NCBI GenBank assembly: GCA_023376005.1
Contig: CM042143.1
Span: forward strand, 87,633,508 to 87,697,507
From: Doryteuthis pealeii
Lineage: Eukaryota; Mollusca; Cephalopoda; Myopsida; Loliginidae
Direction of reading: 5' to 3'
DNA: 64,000 bases
Positions within the stretch are counted from its first letter, which is position 1. The number at the start of each line of letters is the position of its first letter. This document shows positions 42,935 through 54,506 of this stretch, piece by piece. A program made the position numbers and the translations under genes. A model generated the notes under the pieces. The model did not search any database. It saw only the letters and a program-made list of their open reading frames with translations, and was not told the DNA's origin.

Positions 42935-45900
42935 CCCAACCCCTCCGTACGGATAGGATGTAACACAAGTTCAATCTTTACGCGGAGTATTTCTTGTTTG
43001 AATTAAGAGTTTACCTTCTCATAGACTAGTTGCCTTATCAAAGCTAGAGATCTCATTCTGTTCTATTATTTAACCAAAGTTTGGGCGAGAACACATGGGT
43101 TCATGCCTTTCATAGACTAGTTGCCTTATCAAAGCTAGAGATCTCATTCTGTTCTATTATTTAACCAAAGTTTGGGCGAGAACACATGGGTTCATAGACC
43201 AAAGTTTGGGCGAGAACACATGGGTTCATGCCTTTCATAGACTAGTTGCCTTATCAAAGCTAGAGATCTCATTCTGTTCTATTATTTAACCAAAGTTTGG
43301 GCGAGAACACATGGGTTCATGCCTTTCATAGACTAGTTGCCTTATCAAAGCTAGAGATCTCATTCTGTTCTATTATTTAACCAAAGTTTGGGCGAGAAAC
43401 ATGGGTTCATGCCTTTCATAGACTAGTTGCTTATCAAAGCTAGAGATCTCATTCTGTTCTATTATTTAACCAAAGTTTGGGCGAGAACACATGGGTTCAT
43501 GCCTTTCATAGACTAGTTGCCTTATCAAAGCTAGAGATCTCATTCTGTTCTATTATTTAACCAAAGTTTGGGCGAGAACACATGGGTTCATGCCTTTCAT
43601 AGACTAGTTGCCTTATCAAAGCTAGAGATCTCATTCTGTTCTATTATTTAAACCAAAGTTTGGGCGAGAACACATGGGTTCATGCCTTTCATAGACTAGT
43701 TGCCTTATCAAAGCTAGAGATCTCATTCTGTTCTATTATTTAACCAAAGTTTGGGCGAGAACACATGGGTTCATGCCTTTCATAGACTAGTTGCCTTATC
43801 AAAGCTAGAGATCTCATTCTGTTCTATTATTAACCAAAGTTGGGCGAGAACACATGGGTTCATGCCTTTCATAGACTAGTTGCCTTATCAAAGCTAGAGA
43901 TCTCATTCTGTTCTATTATTTAACCAAAGTTTGGGCGAGAACACATGGGTTCATGCCTTTCATAGACTAGTTGCCTTATCAAAGCTAGAGATCTCATTCT
44001 GTTCTATTATTTAACCAAAGTTTGGGCGAGAACACATGGGTTCATGCCTTTCATAGACTAGTTGCCTTATCAAAGCTAGAGATCTCATTCTGTTCTATTA
44101 TTTAACCAAAGTTTGGGCGAGAACACATGGGTTCATGCCTTTCATAGACTAGTTGCCTTATCAAAGCTAGAGATCTCATTCTGTTCTATTATTTAACCAA
44201 AGTTTGGGCGAGAACACATGGCTTCATGCCTTTCATAGACTAGTTGCCTTATCAAAGCTAGAGATCTCATTCTGTTCTATTATTTAACCAAAGTTTGGGC
44301 GAGAACACATGGGTTCATGCCTTTCATAGACTAGTTGCCTTATCAAAGCTAGAGATCTCATTCTGTTCTACTATTTAACCAAAGTTTGGGCGAGAACACA
44401 TGGCTTCATGCCTTTCATAGACTAGTTGCCTTATCAAAGCTAGAGATCTCATTCTGTTCTACTATTTAACCAAAGTTTGGGCGAGAACCATGGAGTTCAT
44501 GCCTTTCATAGACTAGTTGCATCAAAGCCTCATCTGGCGAGAAACACATGGGTTCATGCCTTTCATAGACTAGTTGCCTTATCAAGCTAGAGATCTCATT
44601 CTGTTCTACTATTTAACCAAAGTTTGGGCGAGAACACATGGGTTCATGCCTTTCATAGACTAGTTGCCTTATCAAAGCTAGAGATCTCATTCTGTTCTAC
44701 TATTTAACAAAGTTTGGGCGAGAACACATGGGTTCATGCCTTTCATAGACTAGTTGCCTTATCAAAGCTAGAGATCTATTCTGTTCTACTATTTAACCAA
44801 AGTTTGGGCGAGAACACATGGGTTCATGCCTTTCATAGACTAGTTGCCTTATCAAAGCTAGAGATCTCATTCTGTTCTACTATTTAACCAAAGTTTGGAC
44901 GAGAACACATGGGTTCATGCCTTTCATAGACTAGTTGCCTTATCAAAGCTAGAGATCTCATTCTGTTCTACTATTTAACCAAAGTTTGGGCGAGAACACA
45001 TGGGTTCATGCCTTTCATAGACTAGTTGCCTTATCAAAGCTAGAGATCTCATTTCTGTTCTACTATTTAACCAAAGTTTTGGGCGAGAACACATGGGTTC
45101 ATGCCTTTCATAGACTAGTTGCCTTATCAAAGCTAGAGATCTCATTCTGTTCTACTATTTAACCAAAGTTTGGACGAGAACACATGGGTTCATGCCTTTC
45201 ATAGACTAGTTGCCTTATCAAAGCTAGAGATCTCATTCTGTTCTACTATTTAACCAAAGTTTGGGCGAGAACACATGGGTTCATGCCTTTCATAGACTAG
45301 TTGCCTTATCAAAGCTAGAGATCTCATTCTGTTCTACTATTTAACCAAAGTTTGGGCGAGAACACATGGGTTCATGCCTTTCATAGACTAGTTGCCTTAT
45401 CAAAGCTAGAGATCTCATTCTGTTCTACTATTTAACCAAAGTTTTGACGAGAACACATGGGTTCATGCCTTTCATAGACTAGTTGCCTTATCAAAGCTAG
45501 AGATCTCATTCTGTTCTACTATTTAACCAAAGTTTGGGCGAGAACACATGGGTTCATGCCTTTCATAGACTAGTTGCCTTATCAAAGCTAGAGATCTCAT
45601 TCTGTTCTACTATTTAACCAAAGTTTGGGCGAGAACACATGGGTTCATGCCTTTCATAGACTAGTTGCCTTATCAAAGCTAGAGATCTCATTCTGTTCTA
45701 CTATTTAACCAAAGTTTGGGCGAGAACACATGGTTCATGCCTTCATAGACTAGTTGCCTTATCAAAGCTAGAGATCTCATTCTGTTCTACTATTTAACCA
45801 AAGTTTTGACGAGAACACATGGGTTCATGCCTTTCATAGACTAGTTCCTTATCAAAGCTAGAGATCTCATTCTGTTCTACTATTTAACCAAAGTTTGGGC

Positions 45901-46055
45901 GAGAACACATGGGTTCATGCCTTTCATAGACTAGTTGCCTTATCAAAGCTAGAGATCTCATTCTGTTCTACTATTTAACCAAAGTTTGGGCGAGAACACA
46001 TGGGTTCATGCCTTTCATGAGAATATTAACGCCAAGTGAAACCCATTTTGCCTGA
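42935..46055 (-). mobile_element. SINE B copy hugely expanded by an internal satellite
   Basis: The left part is the SINE B 3' end on the minus strand ('tccgtacggaggggttggg'-type sequence at 42940). The right part, 'aatattaacgccaagtgaaa' and 'ccattttgcctg', is the SINE B region that normally follows directly. Between them an internal segment of the SINE is repeated in tandem (43021-46018). Confidence 0.75.
43021..46018. repeat. Satellite array, 91-bp monomer, ~33 copies
   Basis: The unit is 'catagactagttgccttatc' + 'aaagctagagatctcattct' + ~50 bp ending 'gggttcatgccttt'. It corresponds to the SINE B (minus strand) segment 'ctagactagttgccttacc...gggcagtctg...ccatagctggaggg...cataccttt'. Units are nearly identical. 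Those left of ~44365 read 'ttctattatt' and those right of it 'ttctactatt', with further 'ttttgacgag' and 'tggacgag' variants scattered in the right part. Confidence 0.95.
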
Positions 46056-46159
46056 TATATAGTTTCTCAACTTTTTTGATATATAGTCTCTCAACGATTT
46101 TCAAACCAAATCCTTGGTTTGAAAATAACAAAGGCCTGAAACTGTTGCTTACCAATCGC

Positions 46160-46283
46160 CTTGGAGAAAGTGTGAACCTCCTCATTCCTTTTGGTGTGAG
46201 TTAAATAATACTACTACTGTTCTCCTAAAAGAATGGTTTGGGTATTAAATTACGAAGACTGATATGCTATTAAAACAAAGAAA
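46160..46283 (+). mobile_element. SINE H, 3' part
   Basis: 'gagttaaataatactactac', 'gtattaaattacgaagactg' and 'atatgctattaaaacaaaga' match 39455-39592. The head is missing. Confidence 0.55.
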
Positions 46284-46410
46284 CTAAACATTATCAAGTG
46301 CAATTGACTGCCTGCCTTCGCTACCCCGTCAGATAAACATGCACTATCAATGATATTGAGCACTCTTTACTCATAAGTATAACACATTATATATTATACT
46401 ATCAATCAAT

Positions 46411-46459
<49 letters not shown>

Positions 46460-46639
46460 AGATTAAAAAGGTATGGTTTAAAACAGACGCGAATCCTTGG
46501 GGTATTTTTCTCCTCTATCGTTCTACAATATATAGGTTGGTTGTTAGTTCTTTTTACTGGGCACTTTTACACGTTTTTAGTACAAAAATCCCGAAGTATT
46601 TAAGGTTTTATCTTATTTACTTCGTGGATTTTAATCGTC

Positions 46640-46660
46640 ACTACAGTATGTATATATATA

Positions 46661-46691
<31 letters not shown>

Positions 46692-46698
46692 ATATATA
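46640..46698. repeat. (TA)n microsatellite
   Basis: TA repeat with two slips, ~55 bp; a minus-strand hammerhead relic lies 60 bp to its right. Confidence 0.9.
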
Positions 46699-46754
46699 TG
46701 GAGTTAAGAGTAAGGAAATGAACTATGGTGTTGTTTGTTAACCCCTAATTCATT

Positions 46755-46795
46755 CTTGATATTCCGAGATAAAATCTCTTCGACAGAAGATTTTT
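46755..46795 (-). ncRNA. Hammerhead-like relic
   Basis: Minus strand: CTGTCGA where CTGANGA is expected (46780-46786), stem II GAGAT-TTT-ATCTC, then GAAT where GAAA is expected (46761-46764). Two core changes should abolish activity. The stem differs from 24622 by a compensated G-C to A-U change. Confidence 0.35.
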
Positions 46796-47143
46796 TAAAC
46801 TGAAGCTTCTATTAGTGATCGTCCATTCTGCTTTGTATCTTATATCCAAATTCTCTGCGTGTTTGTGTGTGTTTATCTGTGTGTGCCTGTTCAACAAGGT
46901 CTGATTATCATTCCAGGTTTGGCCTACTCTTTTTGTTTAATATTAAGCAGTGGTGTGTGTGTTTGTGTGTGTGTGTGTGTGTATGTGGGGGTGTAATTTC
47001 CAGGCCCATCTGATTAAAAAAATTTTTTTTTATCACATTCACCTGTTGGTTTGTAGGGAGTGTTGCTTCTGTGTATTTTGTGTGTTTGTGCGTGTGTGTG
47101 TTCTTAATACCCAGTTGATTTTTTAAAAGTACATATATTGTGT

Positions 47144-47224
<81 letters not shown>

Positions 47225-47539
47225 TTTATTTGTTTATCATGTGTGTGTTTGTTGGGTTGTGTACGTGTATGCCATGCCCATATGCGTTTGTGTGTGTGTA
47301 TGTGTGTGTTGGATTTAGAAAAGGTTAGAATAGAACTAATTTTCATCAAAAATTATAATCATAGATTCTGCTAGATTTTTAAAATATATGATTATAGATT
47401 CTGCTAGATTTTTAAAAAAATATATATATATTGCCACTACTTGTTTGCCATGTGGGTGTGTGCGTTTGTTGGACATTTGTGTGTTTTGTTTGTGTGTGTG
47501 TGTGTGTGTGTGCCTTGACCGTTTTTTTCTTTTGTAAAA

Positions 47540-47625
47540 CCCGTCTGATGAGACTCTTAAAAATTTAAAATTTTTAAAAAATTTTAAATTTTTTTTTGTT
47601 TCTGGTTGAAATAAATTATTACGGG
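47540..47625 (+). ncRNA. Hammerhead ribozyme-like motif, best outer stem
   Basis: CCCGT (47540-47544) pairs with ACGGG (47621-47625). The core is CTGATGA (47545-47551) and GAAA (47608-47611). Stem II starts GAC/GTT and contains several AAATTT-type complementary segments. Stem III is AUA/UAU with a short loop, and the predicted cleavage dinucleotide is UU. Downstream to the (TA)n at 47850, 'tgagctctctttagggattc' matches the downstream of the 8293 motif, so both are copies of one element family. Confidence 0.7.
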
Positions 47626-47844
47626 ATGACGGTTTGTTAAGTTTTTCTTTCTTTGAAAGTTAAATATCGCTCTGTATATAATCAAAATTATGGATTATTA
47701 TATATTGAGCTCTCTTTAGGGATTCATAAAAATCCTTGTATGAATATATGTTTGCACTTACAAGAGCATACAGCATGGTTATACTGTGAGATTTTGAAGA
47801 TCACAAATAGAATCACATTTGGATTACCTTATACATTTGGATTT

Positions 47845-47849
<5 letters not shown>

Positions 47850-47902
<53 letters not shown>
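47850..47902. repeat. (TA)n microsatellite
   Basis: Pure TA repeat of ~53 bp, 225 bp downstream of the hammerhead-like motif at 47540. On the right it continues 'tgggaataaatccgacgg', which resembles the outer edge of the foldback at 19790. Confidence 0.95.
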
Positions 47903-47906
<4 letters not shown>

Positions 47907-48063
47907 GGGAATAAATCCGACGGTATGTATATGAAAAGATGACACCACCTTGCCCCCCAAAAAAAACAAAAACAACAAAAAACAAGGTATTCAGACGGAT
48001 TATATAAGCCGCAACATACTAAAAAAATCATCACCCACTGTTTTTAATTACTTTCTATATAAC

Positions 48064-48312
48064 TGGGCCGGTTTAGCTCAGTCGGTAGAGCGTTCGGCTA
48101 GAAACCACAAGGTTCCTTGTTCGATATCGGTCCTCGCCAACTCAGCGTATGAGTAGCACAGGGATCTGTGCGGTAAAGTAAGGAGCTGATGGTAGGTGTG
48201 GCGCTCCACCTCAGATGCTAAAAAACAATCTCCTTGGTCTAGCGCTATTGAAAAGGGGATATACTCCCTCGCTGACTGGCTGATACCGACATTAGGCCGC
48301 CCGTCGACTTTT
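48064..48312 (+). mobile_element. SINE A copy, full length
   Basis: Head 'gggccggtttagctcagtcg', B box 'ggttccttgttcgatatcgg', complete body and 'ccgcccgtcgac' end. Confidence 0.9.
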
Positions 48313-48470
48313 TTACTTTACTATATAACTGATTACGAGTGATGCTCAAAAATGGTTTGCTAAACAAACCGAGACGTTATAGCGTCAGCTCCTATAATAG
48401 ATATCATCATGTTCTTTTTATAACATTTTTTTATATACTTACATACATATATACATATTTTTTAAATCTT

Positions 48471-48501
<31 letters not shown>

Positions 48502-48967
48502 TATATATATATGCACTCAGTAGTGAAGTTACTGTTCTTAACTGAGTTAATCTTGATGGCTGTTGGTTGACGTCAGAAAGTCTGAGAGAGTTGTACCCTA
48601 TTTCTTATGCAACCATTTTTGGGAGTTCAGAAGTGATCACGTGTCAAACTTGAAAAATACATCCATTCCCGATAGAAAGAGTAGTGTCACTTTTATAAAT
48701 AGTAATGCAAGCGAAAGGAGATAATAATTTTACACATAGATGCACATAAATAAAACTGTGGCTTATATACTTGTTCGGGGGATTAAGTTCTTTAGATGCG
48801 AACAAGATGCTCAATTCCCTGTACACGCACAAAGAAGTGAGTGGACCCTGTAATTCCTGACTAGGGGAGTAATAGCTTTTGCATCAGCAAGTAAGGTAGT
48901 TATGGGAGAGTGATTTACCCCCTTTTCTCGGTCTTCTAATATCCCCCATCAACCATTGTACCAATAT

Positions 48968-49550
48968 ATATATATTAATAGTTGTACGACCCTTATCATC
49001 TTGCAACACCTTTAGGTTAAAAATGAGAACGCCCAAATCGTCCAAGATGAAATGCAAAAATGTAAATCCTGATTATCTGGTGTTGCTTATCCGACAAATT
49101 CTTATTTATGTGTCGACACCTCAGCTAAATAATGGACCATTCCGTTTTTATTATAAAGGAAGGGAAGGAAAACTACATACTTCATAGAAAAAATATCCGA
49201 CAAATTCTTATTTATGTGTCGACACCTCAGCTAGATAATGGACCATTCCGTTTTTATTATAAAGGAAGGGAAGGAAAACTACATACTTCATAGAAAAAAT
49301 ATAATAAAAAAGAAAGAAAGAGTAGGGGAAATATAGAAAAGGGGATAGTGCGCGGAAACGATAACGCTAAGTTGTTTCAATAGAATATAATGAAAAGGGG
49401 AAAAAAAGGAAAAAAGAGAGAGAGAGAGTGTTAAATCAAGATTGTTATACTTTTCACATATTGAACTATTTAGCAATAGCTCTTAAGTAAACATAGGAAA
49501 CGTTGTAATAATTAAATCATCATACTGTGGTATATCCACAAACGTGCTAG
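48968..49550 (+). mobile_element. Hel-1 Helitron with internal tandem duplication
   Basis: It starts beside a short TA run ('atattaatagttgtacgacc') and ends with the hairpin 'ctgtggtatatccacaa' and 'acgtgctag' plus T (CTAG|T). A ~105-bp internal block ('ccgacaaattcttatttatg' to 'catagaaaaaatat') is present twice in tandem (49090-49194, 49196-49300). Confidence 0.75.
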
Positions 49551-49578
49551 TCTGTTTTATTATAATAAACATGCTAAT

Positions 49579-49785
49579 TATACAGTGTGGCTCCCAAAAG
49601 ACTGACACATAAAAAATTCAATCATTTAGTCTTTTGAGTCATAAAATAGATTCCAAGGAAATGTATATTTAGCTATTTACGAAAAATTGTATCTTGTATA
49701 TTGATTCAGTTTTCATGAATACAAAGTTGCATTTTTATTTGGGCACTTTGTATGACTTTGCTCAAGGTTTTTGGTATGACACAAC
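49579..49785. repeat. Unclassified repeat M, short copy (mariner-like end?)
   Basis: 'tacagtgtggctcccaaaag' and 'catttagtcttttgagtcat' to 'ttgctcaaggttt'. The 'tacagtgtggctcccaaaag' start resembles mariner-type termini. A longer relative is at 50175-50525. Confidence 0.35.
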
Positions 49786-50174
49786 ACATGGGTACACTAT
49801 GCAATTGGGTGCACGCAAGTGAGTAAATGTGTGTGTGGGTATAAATATATATAGAGAATATTAGTTAGTTATATAAATAAGTAGTACATGAGATTAAGGT
49901 TAGCCACATATAGGTATATATATATGTGTGTGTGTGTGTAGATTGGAGATAGTGGATCGTATGTGTGTGTGTGTGTGTATATATATATATGTATATATTT
50001 ATATATGTGTATACATGTATAGATAAGTGTAGATATGTATAAGTATGCTATAGAAGGTTTGGCCTGTGTTGGTCAAACAAAGTTTATAAAAGTAATAAAG
50101 AGAAATTCTCTTATATATATAATATTTGAGCACTTTGTAAGACCTACACACATATATATATATATACTAGTATA

Positions 50175-50525
50175 GTTCCTAGGGTGTCTATAAAAGACCT
50201 ACACATAAAAAAAATCATTTAGTCTTTTGAGTCATAAAATATAGTCCAAAAAATATATTTTTAGTTATTTGCTAAAAAAGGATATCTTTTTATTTCTCTG
50301 AATTTTGTGAAGGTTCCCGAGTTTGACAAGAAACACCTTAAGAAGGCCGGAGAGCACATCAGCCAAAACATTGTGTAAATAACAATCAAGATGAGGACCA
50401 TTGTCCGAATAATCCAAATAATACACATATCTTTTTCTTTGCCTCTATTTTCATGGATACAAAGTTGCACCTTAATTCAAGCATTTTTGTTCACTTTGCT
50501 CAAGGTTTCTGGAGTCAATCCTCTT
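50175..50525. repeat. Unclassified repeat M, long copy
   Basis: It shares 'tttagtcttttgagtcataa', 'tttcatggatacaaagttgc' and 'tttgctcaaggttt' with 49579-49785 but has ~110 extra bases, which in one plus frame read 'VPEFDKKHLKKAGEHISQNI'. That stretch may be a coding remnant; I cannot place it. Confidence 0.35.
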
Positions 50526-50769
50526 ATCTCTACATAAATATTATTCTTGAGCTGTAGCAATGTCTTAAGCGTATTCAAATATACAAACTCCTTTAAATAA
50601 CCACACAAAAAGAAGTCATGCAAGAAAAGCAGGCGAAGTGGGGTCGGGGGTCATTTGAATTCTGAATTTCTTGAAATTATTCTGCCACCAAAAAAATATT
50701 TTTGTTGACATTATAAAACTCTGAGCTGAATAGTAATATTCTATTATTTTAATTTGTTTTTTTTTTCAC

Positions 50770-51000
50770 GTTTCTGGAAACCTGGGGAATGTGGTGTCGC
50801 CATTACTCCTAGGTCCACCCTGACTTGGAGTAGTAGCACCTGTTAGAGTCCCATCTATGTGTTAAATAGATCAAAAGACTGGCTGTTAAAATGTGTTTAA
50901 AAAATTGAGTACCCATCTAGAATGAATAAAACAAAACACCTTCTGCGTGAAATAACCTAACAAGCGTTGACATGCCGTAAAATTCAACCAACCAAGCAAC
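50770..51000 (+). repeat. Repeat D, 3' tail-end fragment
   Basis: 'ggaatgtggtgtcgccatta', 'cctgttagagtcccatctat', 'gtacccatctagaatgaata' and the terminal 'catgccgtaaaattcaacca'. Confidence 0.7.
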
Positions 51001-51489
51001 AATTGGCCATCACATCCAATCAAACATTCTGCAACTAGTCTAAATGATCCATCGATTTTTGTTTTTATAAATGGATTTATAATTGAAAACTAGTAGATTC
51101 GGCCCTTGTGGATTCCCATTCACCCCAGGGATCTATATGGAGCACTTTGAGAAGCCATGCGTTTGTGCAATGTTTTCTTTGTGTGTGGGGGAGTGTGGGG
51201 TAGGAGGATGGGGAAACTTGCATTAGTTGGTGACTCTTGGCTGCACTAGGGTCCAGATTTCTGTCGCTATTAACCCTCTCCCTCCTACTCCTTCCTGGCT
51301 GGATTTTTTCCCCAATTTGAATTGAAGCAAAAAAGAAAAAATGAAGCCCAGAGTAAAAAATGACCTATTCTCGCTTATCACACAAAATGATGTTTATTTT
51401 CTCTTATTACAAGCGAATGAAAGTGTCGAATTAAATGCACTATTACACATTCACCATATAATCTATACGTGTGTACGTGTGTTGTGGTT

Positions 51490-51745
51490 AACGTCATATA
51501 AAATGGACCCTGCGAACAAAGTTCAAATCCTGGACGGGGTTGTTTGCATTTTACATAGCGCTAATAATTTAGAAAAAGGTATGAATCCAGTATTTCTACC
51601 TCCCGTAAGATTGGGTAAATAGTAGGGCAGAATGGTCTTTTTAACCTTTGTATGGCAACCGATCTAGAAGGAAACTCTGCATTCAAACCTGTTAAACACT
51701 GCTTAAAATTGACCTTGTGTCACATCCTACTCGTGCGGAGGGGTT

Positions 51746-51749
<4 letters not shown>
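51490..51749 (+). mobile_element. SINE B copy with (TA)n tail
   Basis: B box 'aagttcaaatcctggacgg', body 'gggtaaatagtagggcagaa', end 'tcgtgcggaggggttgg' into (TA)n. The head is degenerate. Confidence 0.8.

Positions 51750-51793
<44 letters not shown>
51750..51793. repeat. (TA)n junction, SINE B to hammerhead palindrome
   Basis: TA repeat of 44 bp between a SINE B 3' end and the inverted-repeat element at 51810. Confidence 0.95.
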
Positions 51794-51795
<2 letters not shown>

Positions 51796-51809
51796 AAAAA
51801 CCAATGAAG

Positions 51810-51961
51810 ATATAAAATGAAAGCATAATAGACTATTTCAGGAGACCTAGAAGATTGTTTACTCCTCAGGTCTCCGTCTTCATCTTTTTTTGCATCTGAA
51901 GATGGAGCCCTGAAGAGAAGCGATTCCTCTAGATCCCATGAAATAGTCTATTATGCTTTCA
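51810..51961. mobile_element. Inverted-repeat element with 23-bp arms
   Basis: 'tgaaagcataatagactatt' (51810) and its complement near 51939-51961 are perfect 23-bp inverted arms. Both arms, read outward, are the GAAA/stem III/stem I part of a hammerhead, so two ribozyme 3' halves point away from the centre. Confidence 0.65.
51892..51956 (+). ncRNA. Hammerhead ribozyme-like motif
   Basis: GCAT (51892-51895) pairs with ATGC (51953-51956). The core is CTGAAGA (51896-51902) and GAAA (51940-51943). Stem II begins TGG/CCA. Stem III is AUA-GUC-UAU and the predicted cleavage dinucleotide is UU. The mirrored left arm has CTGAGGA...GAAA but no matching outer stem. Confidence 0.6.
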
Positions 51962-52540
51962 TTCTAAATCTTCTTCGTTATTTTTTATAATATATTTTTG
52001 CTCTGTGTAACGGGGTTGGGTAAATACATATATTTGTACGTGTTCAATTACTACTATGTGCCAACTGCGTTTGGGTTCTTCATAAAATTGTGTAGTCAAA
52101 ACCACAGCCTCAAACAAATTTCTGAATAGTCTGCAAAGGTAGCTACCTCTGTAACTTAACAAAGCTAGCGATTTTTTGTCATGAGGTTAGCTAATTTGCA
52201 TATTTTGCATTTCAAAATCGCTTATTATAAAAAAAAACTGGTTATTTGGAGAGAGAAAAAAAATAAGCGTCAGTTGGAAGATTGTGTAGCATCAATCTTC
52301 TAATGTGGGAGAATCAGGGATTATAAGATGGTTCAGTCTATACATACGCCTGGGAGCCGAAGAGTTCAGCGGAGTCCGTGAATTTCTGACTGGTCTTCCA
52401 AAACATTGTTCATTTTTTTATTTTATTTAGCAGTGAGTAAACTGGTAACAGAAAAGGTGCAAAACACTGTTCATTTTTCTTGTTTATTTTTATTTGGTAG
52501 AAAAATAAACTAATAATATTCATTTTGGCTTCATAAAATA

Positions 52541-52780
52541 TACCATCATCATCATGTCGCGCAATTAGCACGGATATCTATGGCAATCTCTCGCTAACCT
52601 TCCCTATCATTTTTTTTTGTCCCAGGGATGTCTTCTGCAGCATCCAGCATCCTCGCATAGTTGGTCAATTAGTGGGCGGCCCACAATTGGGCCAACGGTG
52701 TATCTCACAAGATGCTGGGCGGATGAGCCCAAAAGCGGGTCAACGGCCAGGATCAAATAATTCAGTCAGGAAACTACTGC
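52541..52780 (-). pseudogene. RTE-type non-LTR retrotransposon, 3' end relic
   Basis: The minus strand ends with a frame reading 'DIRANCAT' and a stop immediately followed by (GAT)n. Upstream, broken frames keep 'ARMLDAAEDIP' and 'APPSIL'-like pieces that align with the C-terminus of the copy at 61830-62214. A stop codon directly followed by a short tandem repeat is typical of RTE elements. Several frameshifts and stops. Confidence 0.55.
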
Positions 52781-52980
52781 TCTAACCAAACCTATGACAG
52801 CACACAAAAATATAACATGAACTGAATTATTAAATCAATGGTATATAAAGGCAAGCAGAGGAAAACATTCTTGGTTTGAAAATCGCATAGGCGAGAAACT
52901 GTCATTTAGCAATCGCCGTTGACTTCATGTCTTCGTTAGTTTAACTTAGATATACTTATTCACTTTTTGAATAATAAGTA

Positions 52981-53218
52981 AAAAGTAAAGTTGGCAGAGT
53001 GGCCTATTGTCGGTATCAGCCGGACAGCGAGGGAGTCAATTCCATTTTCGCTAGCGCTAGACCAGGGAGTTTTTTTGGCTGGGGTGGAGCGCCACACCTA
53101 CCGTCAGCTTACCACTCATATTAGATTACCCATGCACTGAGTTGGCGGGGACTGGTATTGAACTCAGAAACCTGGCGATTCCGAGGAGGGCGCTCTACCG
53201 ACTGAGCTAAACCGGACC
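52981..53218 (-). mobile_element. SINE A copy, diverged
   Basis: Minus-strand head 'tttagctcagtcggtagagc', B box 'gagttcaataccagtcc', body with a short deletion, end 'ggccactctgccaac'. It is the most diverged SINE A here. Confidence 0.85.
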
Positions 53219-53516
53219 CTGTTTTGAATAATAATAATTATATATTATGTGGCGTCATCAGGAATTTAGAGATGATCGGGTGACATATACCCTGCCCCAA
53301 CAAAAAATGTTTGGAAACCACTGCTCTAGGTTGTCGAAATGCAGCGGGACTAAAATACGTAACTATCTCTTCCATTAAACAAGGAATATCTTATTAATTA
53401 TATACAGTGTAGCACATTACGAATTGTTACACGATTATCCGCAACTAAATCTCCTATAAATAATATTTGATTTGGTAAATTCAATTATTTCTAATACGAG
53501 AATTGATAAATGGGAG

Positions 53517-53704
53517 TGACGTCACAAGGCTGTCATTTTCTTTCAGTCCAATCAGGTTTTGACCTTGGTGAACTATTAACATAATAACAATATCTCCGCT
53601 TCTCCACAAACGTCTATGATTGGTTGACAGTTGTATTTAAATGTTTCTACTATGATTTAGTGTGTCATCAATAACAATAAGATCTCATTATGATCTATAA
53701 AAGG
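53517..53704 (+). promoter_or_regulatory. Candidate Pol II promoter cluster
   Basis: A perfect palindromic CRE TGACGTCA (53517-53524), CCAAT (53548-53552), an inverted ATTGG (53619-53623) and TATAAAAGG (53696-53704) occur in the usual order and spacing within 190 bp of apparently non-repeat DNA. A start site near 53730 would be expected. Downstream is a 580-bp polypyrimidine tract and no gene is visible, so it may be a chance cluster or a promoter of an unseen transcript. Confidence 0.3.
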
Positions 53705-53782
53705 CACGTAATGATAGTGTCAGTAATGTTGGCCTTTTTCATTGCTTAAGAGAATCAGAGGAGATTGTCTGTTCATCTATTG

Positions 53783-54368
53783 GAGACTTCTTCTTTTTTT
53801 CTTCTTCTTCTTCTTTCTTTTTTCTTTTCTTTTTCTTTTTTCCTTTTTTCTTCTTTTTCTTTTTTTTTCTTTTTTCTTTTTTTTTTTTTTTTTTTCTTTC
53901 TTTTCTATTTTCTTCTTCTTTCTTCTTTTTTCTGTTTTGTTCTTGTCTTTTTTCTCTATTTTCTTCTTCTTCTGTTTCTTCTTTTCTTTTTTCTTTTTTC
54001 TCTTTGTTTTCTTTGTTTTTCTTTTTTCTTTTTCTTTCCTTTCTTCTTTTCCTTCATTTCTTTTCCTTCTTTCTTCTTTTTTCTTTTTTCTTTTTTTTCC
54101 TTCTTTCTTCTTTCCTTTTTCTTTTTTCTTCTTTTTTCTTTTTTTCCTTCTTTCTTCTTTCCTTTTTCTTCTTTTTTCTTCTTTCTTTTTCTTCTTTTTC
54201 TTCTTTCTTTTTTCTTCTTTTTCTTTTTCTTTCTTTTTTCCTTTTTCTTTTTTCTTTTCTTTTTTTTCTTTTTTTCCTTTTCTTTTTTTTTTTTTTCTTT
54301 TTCTTTTTTCTTTTCTTTTTTCTTTTTTCTCTTTTTTTTCTTCTTTTTCTTTTTTTTTCTTTTCCTTC
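53783..54368. repeat. Polypyrimidine (T/C) tract, ~585 bp
   Basis: Continuous TTC/TTTC/TTTTC DNA with no purine for long stretches. The long poly-F/S/L frames on one strand and poly-K/E frames on the other are translations of the tract. Confidence 0.95.
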
Positions 54369-54506
54369 TCACCGTCTGCACTGGTTTGTTTAAAGTCAAG
54401 ATCAGTTTGCACATACCGAGTCCACTTTTGGGGTTAGGTGTACTTTATCGATAGCTTATCAATGTCAGATGACCAACGTGATTGATAGATTAATTTTTAA
54501 CGGTAA

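Noticed and set aside
43021..46018. CRISPR-like array (regular repeats)
   Set aside because: Whole 91-bp units are identical with no variable spacers, the monomer is part of a SINE, and the genome is eukaryotic.
48064..48130. tRNA gene (A and B boxes at the SINE A heads)
   Set aside because: The acceptor stem does not close and the same 240-bp body follows in eight places on both strands, so these are SINE heads.
53221..53260. CTGATGA (minus strand near 53255) as a hammerhead core
   Set aside because: Followed only by AT-rich sequence without GAAA or stem II.
53742..54454. Frames of ~230 residues (poly-Phe/Ser/Leu) and antisense Lys/Glu-rich frames
   Set aside because: Translations of a polypyrimidine tract; several frames on both strands are open at once, as expected from composition alone.
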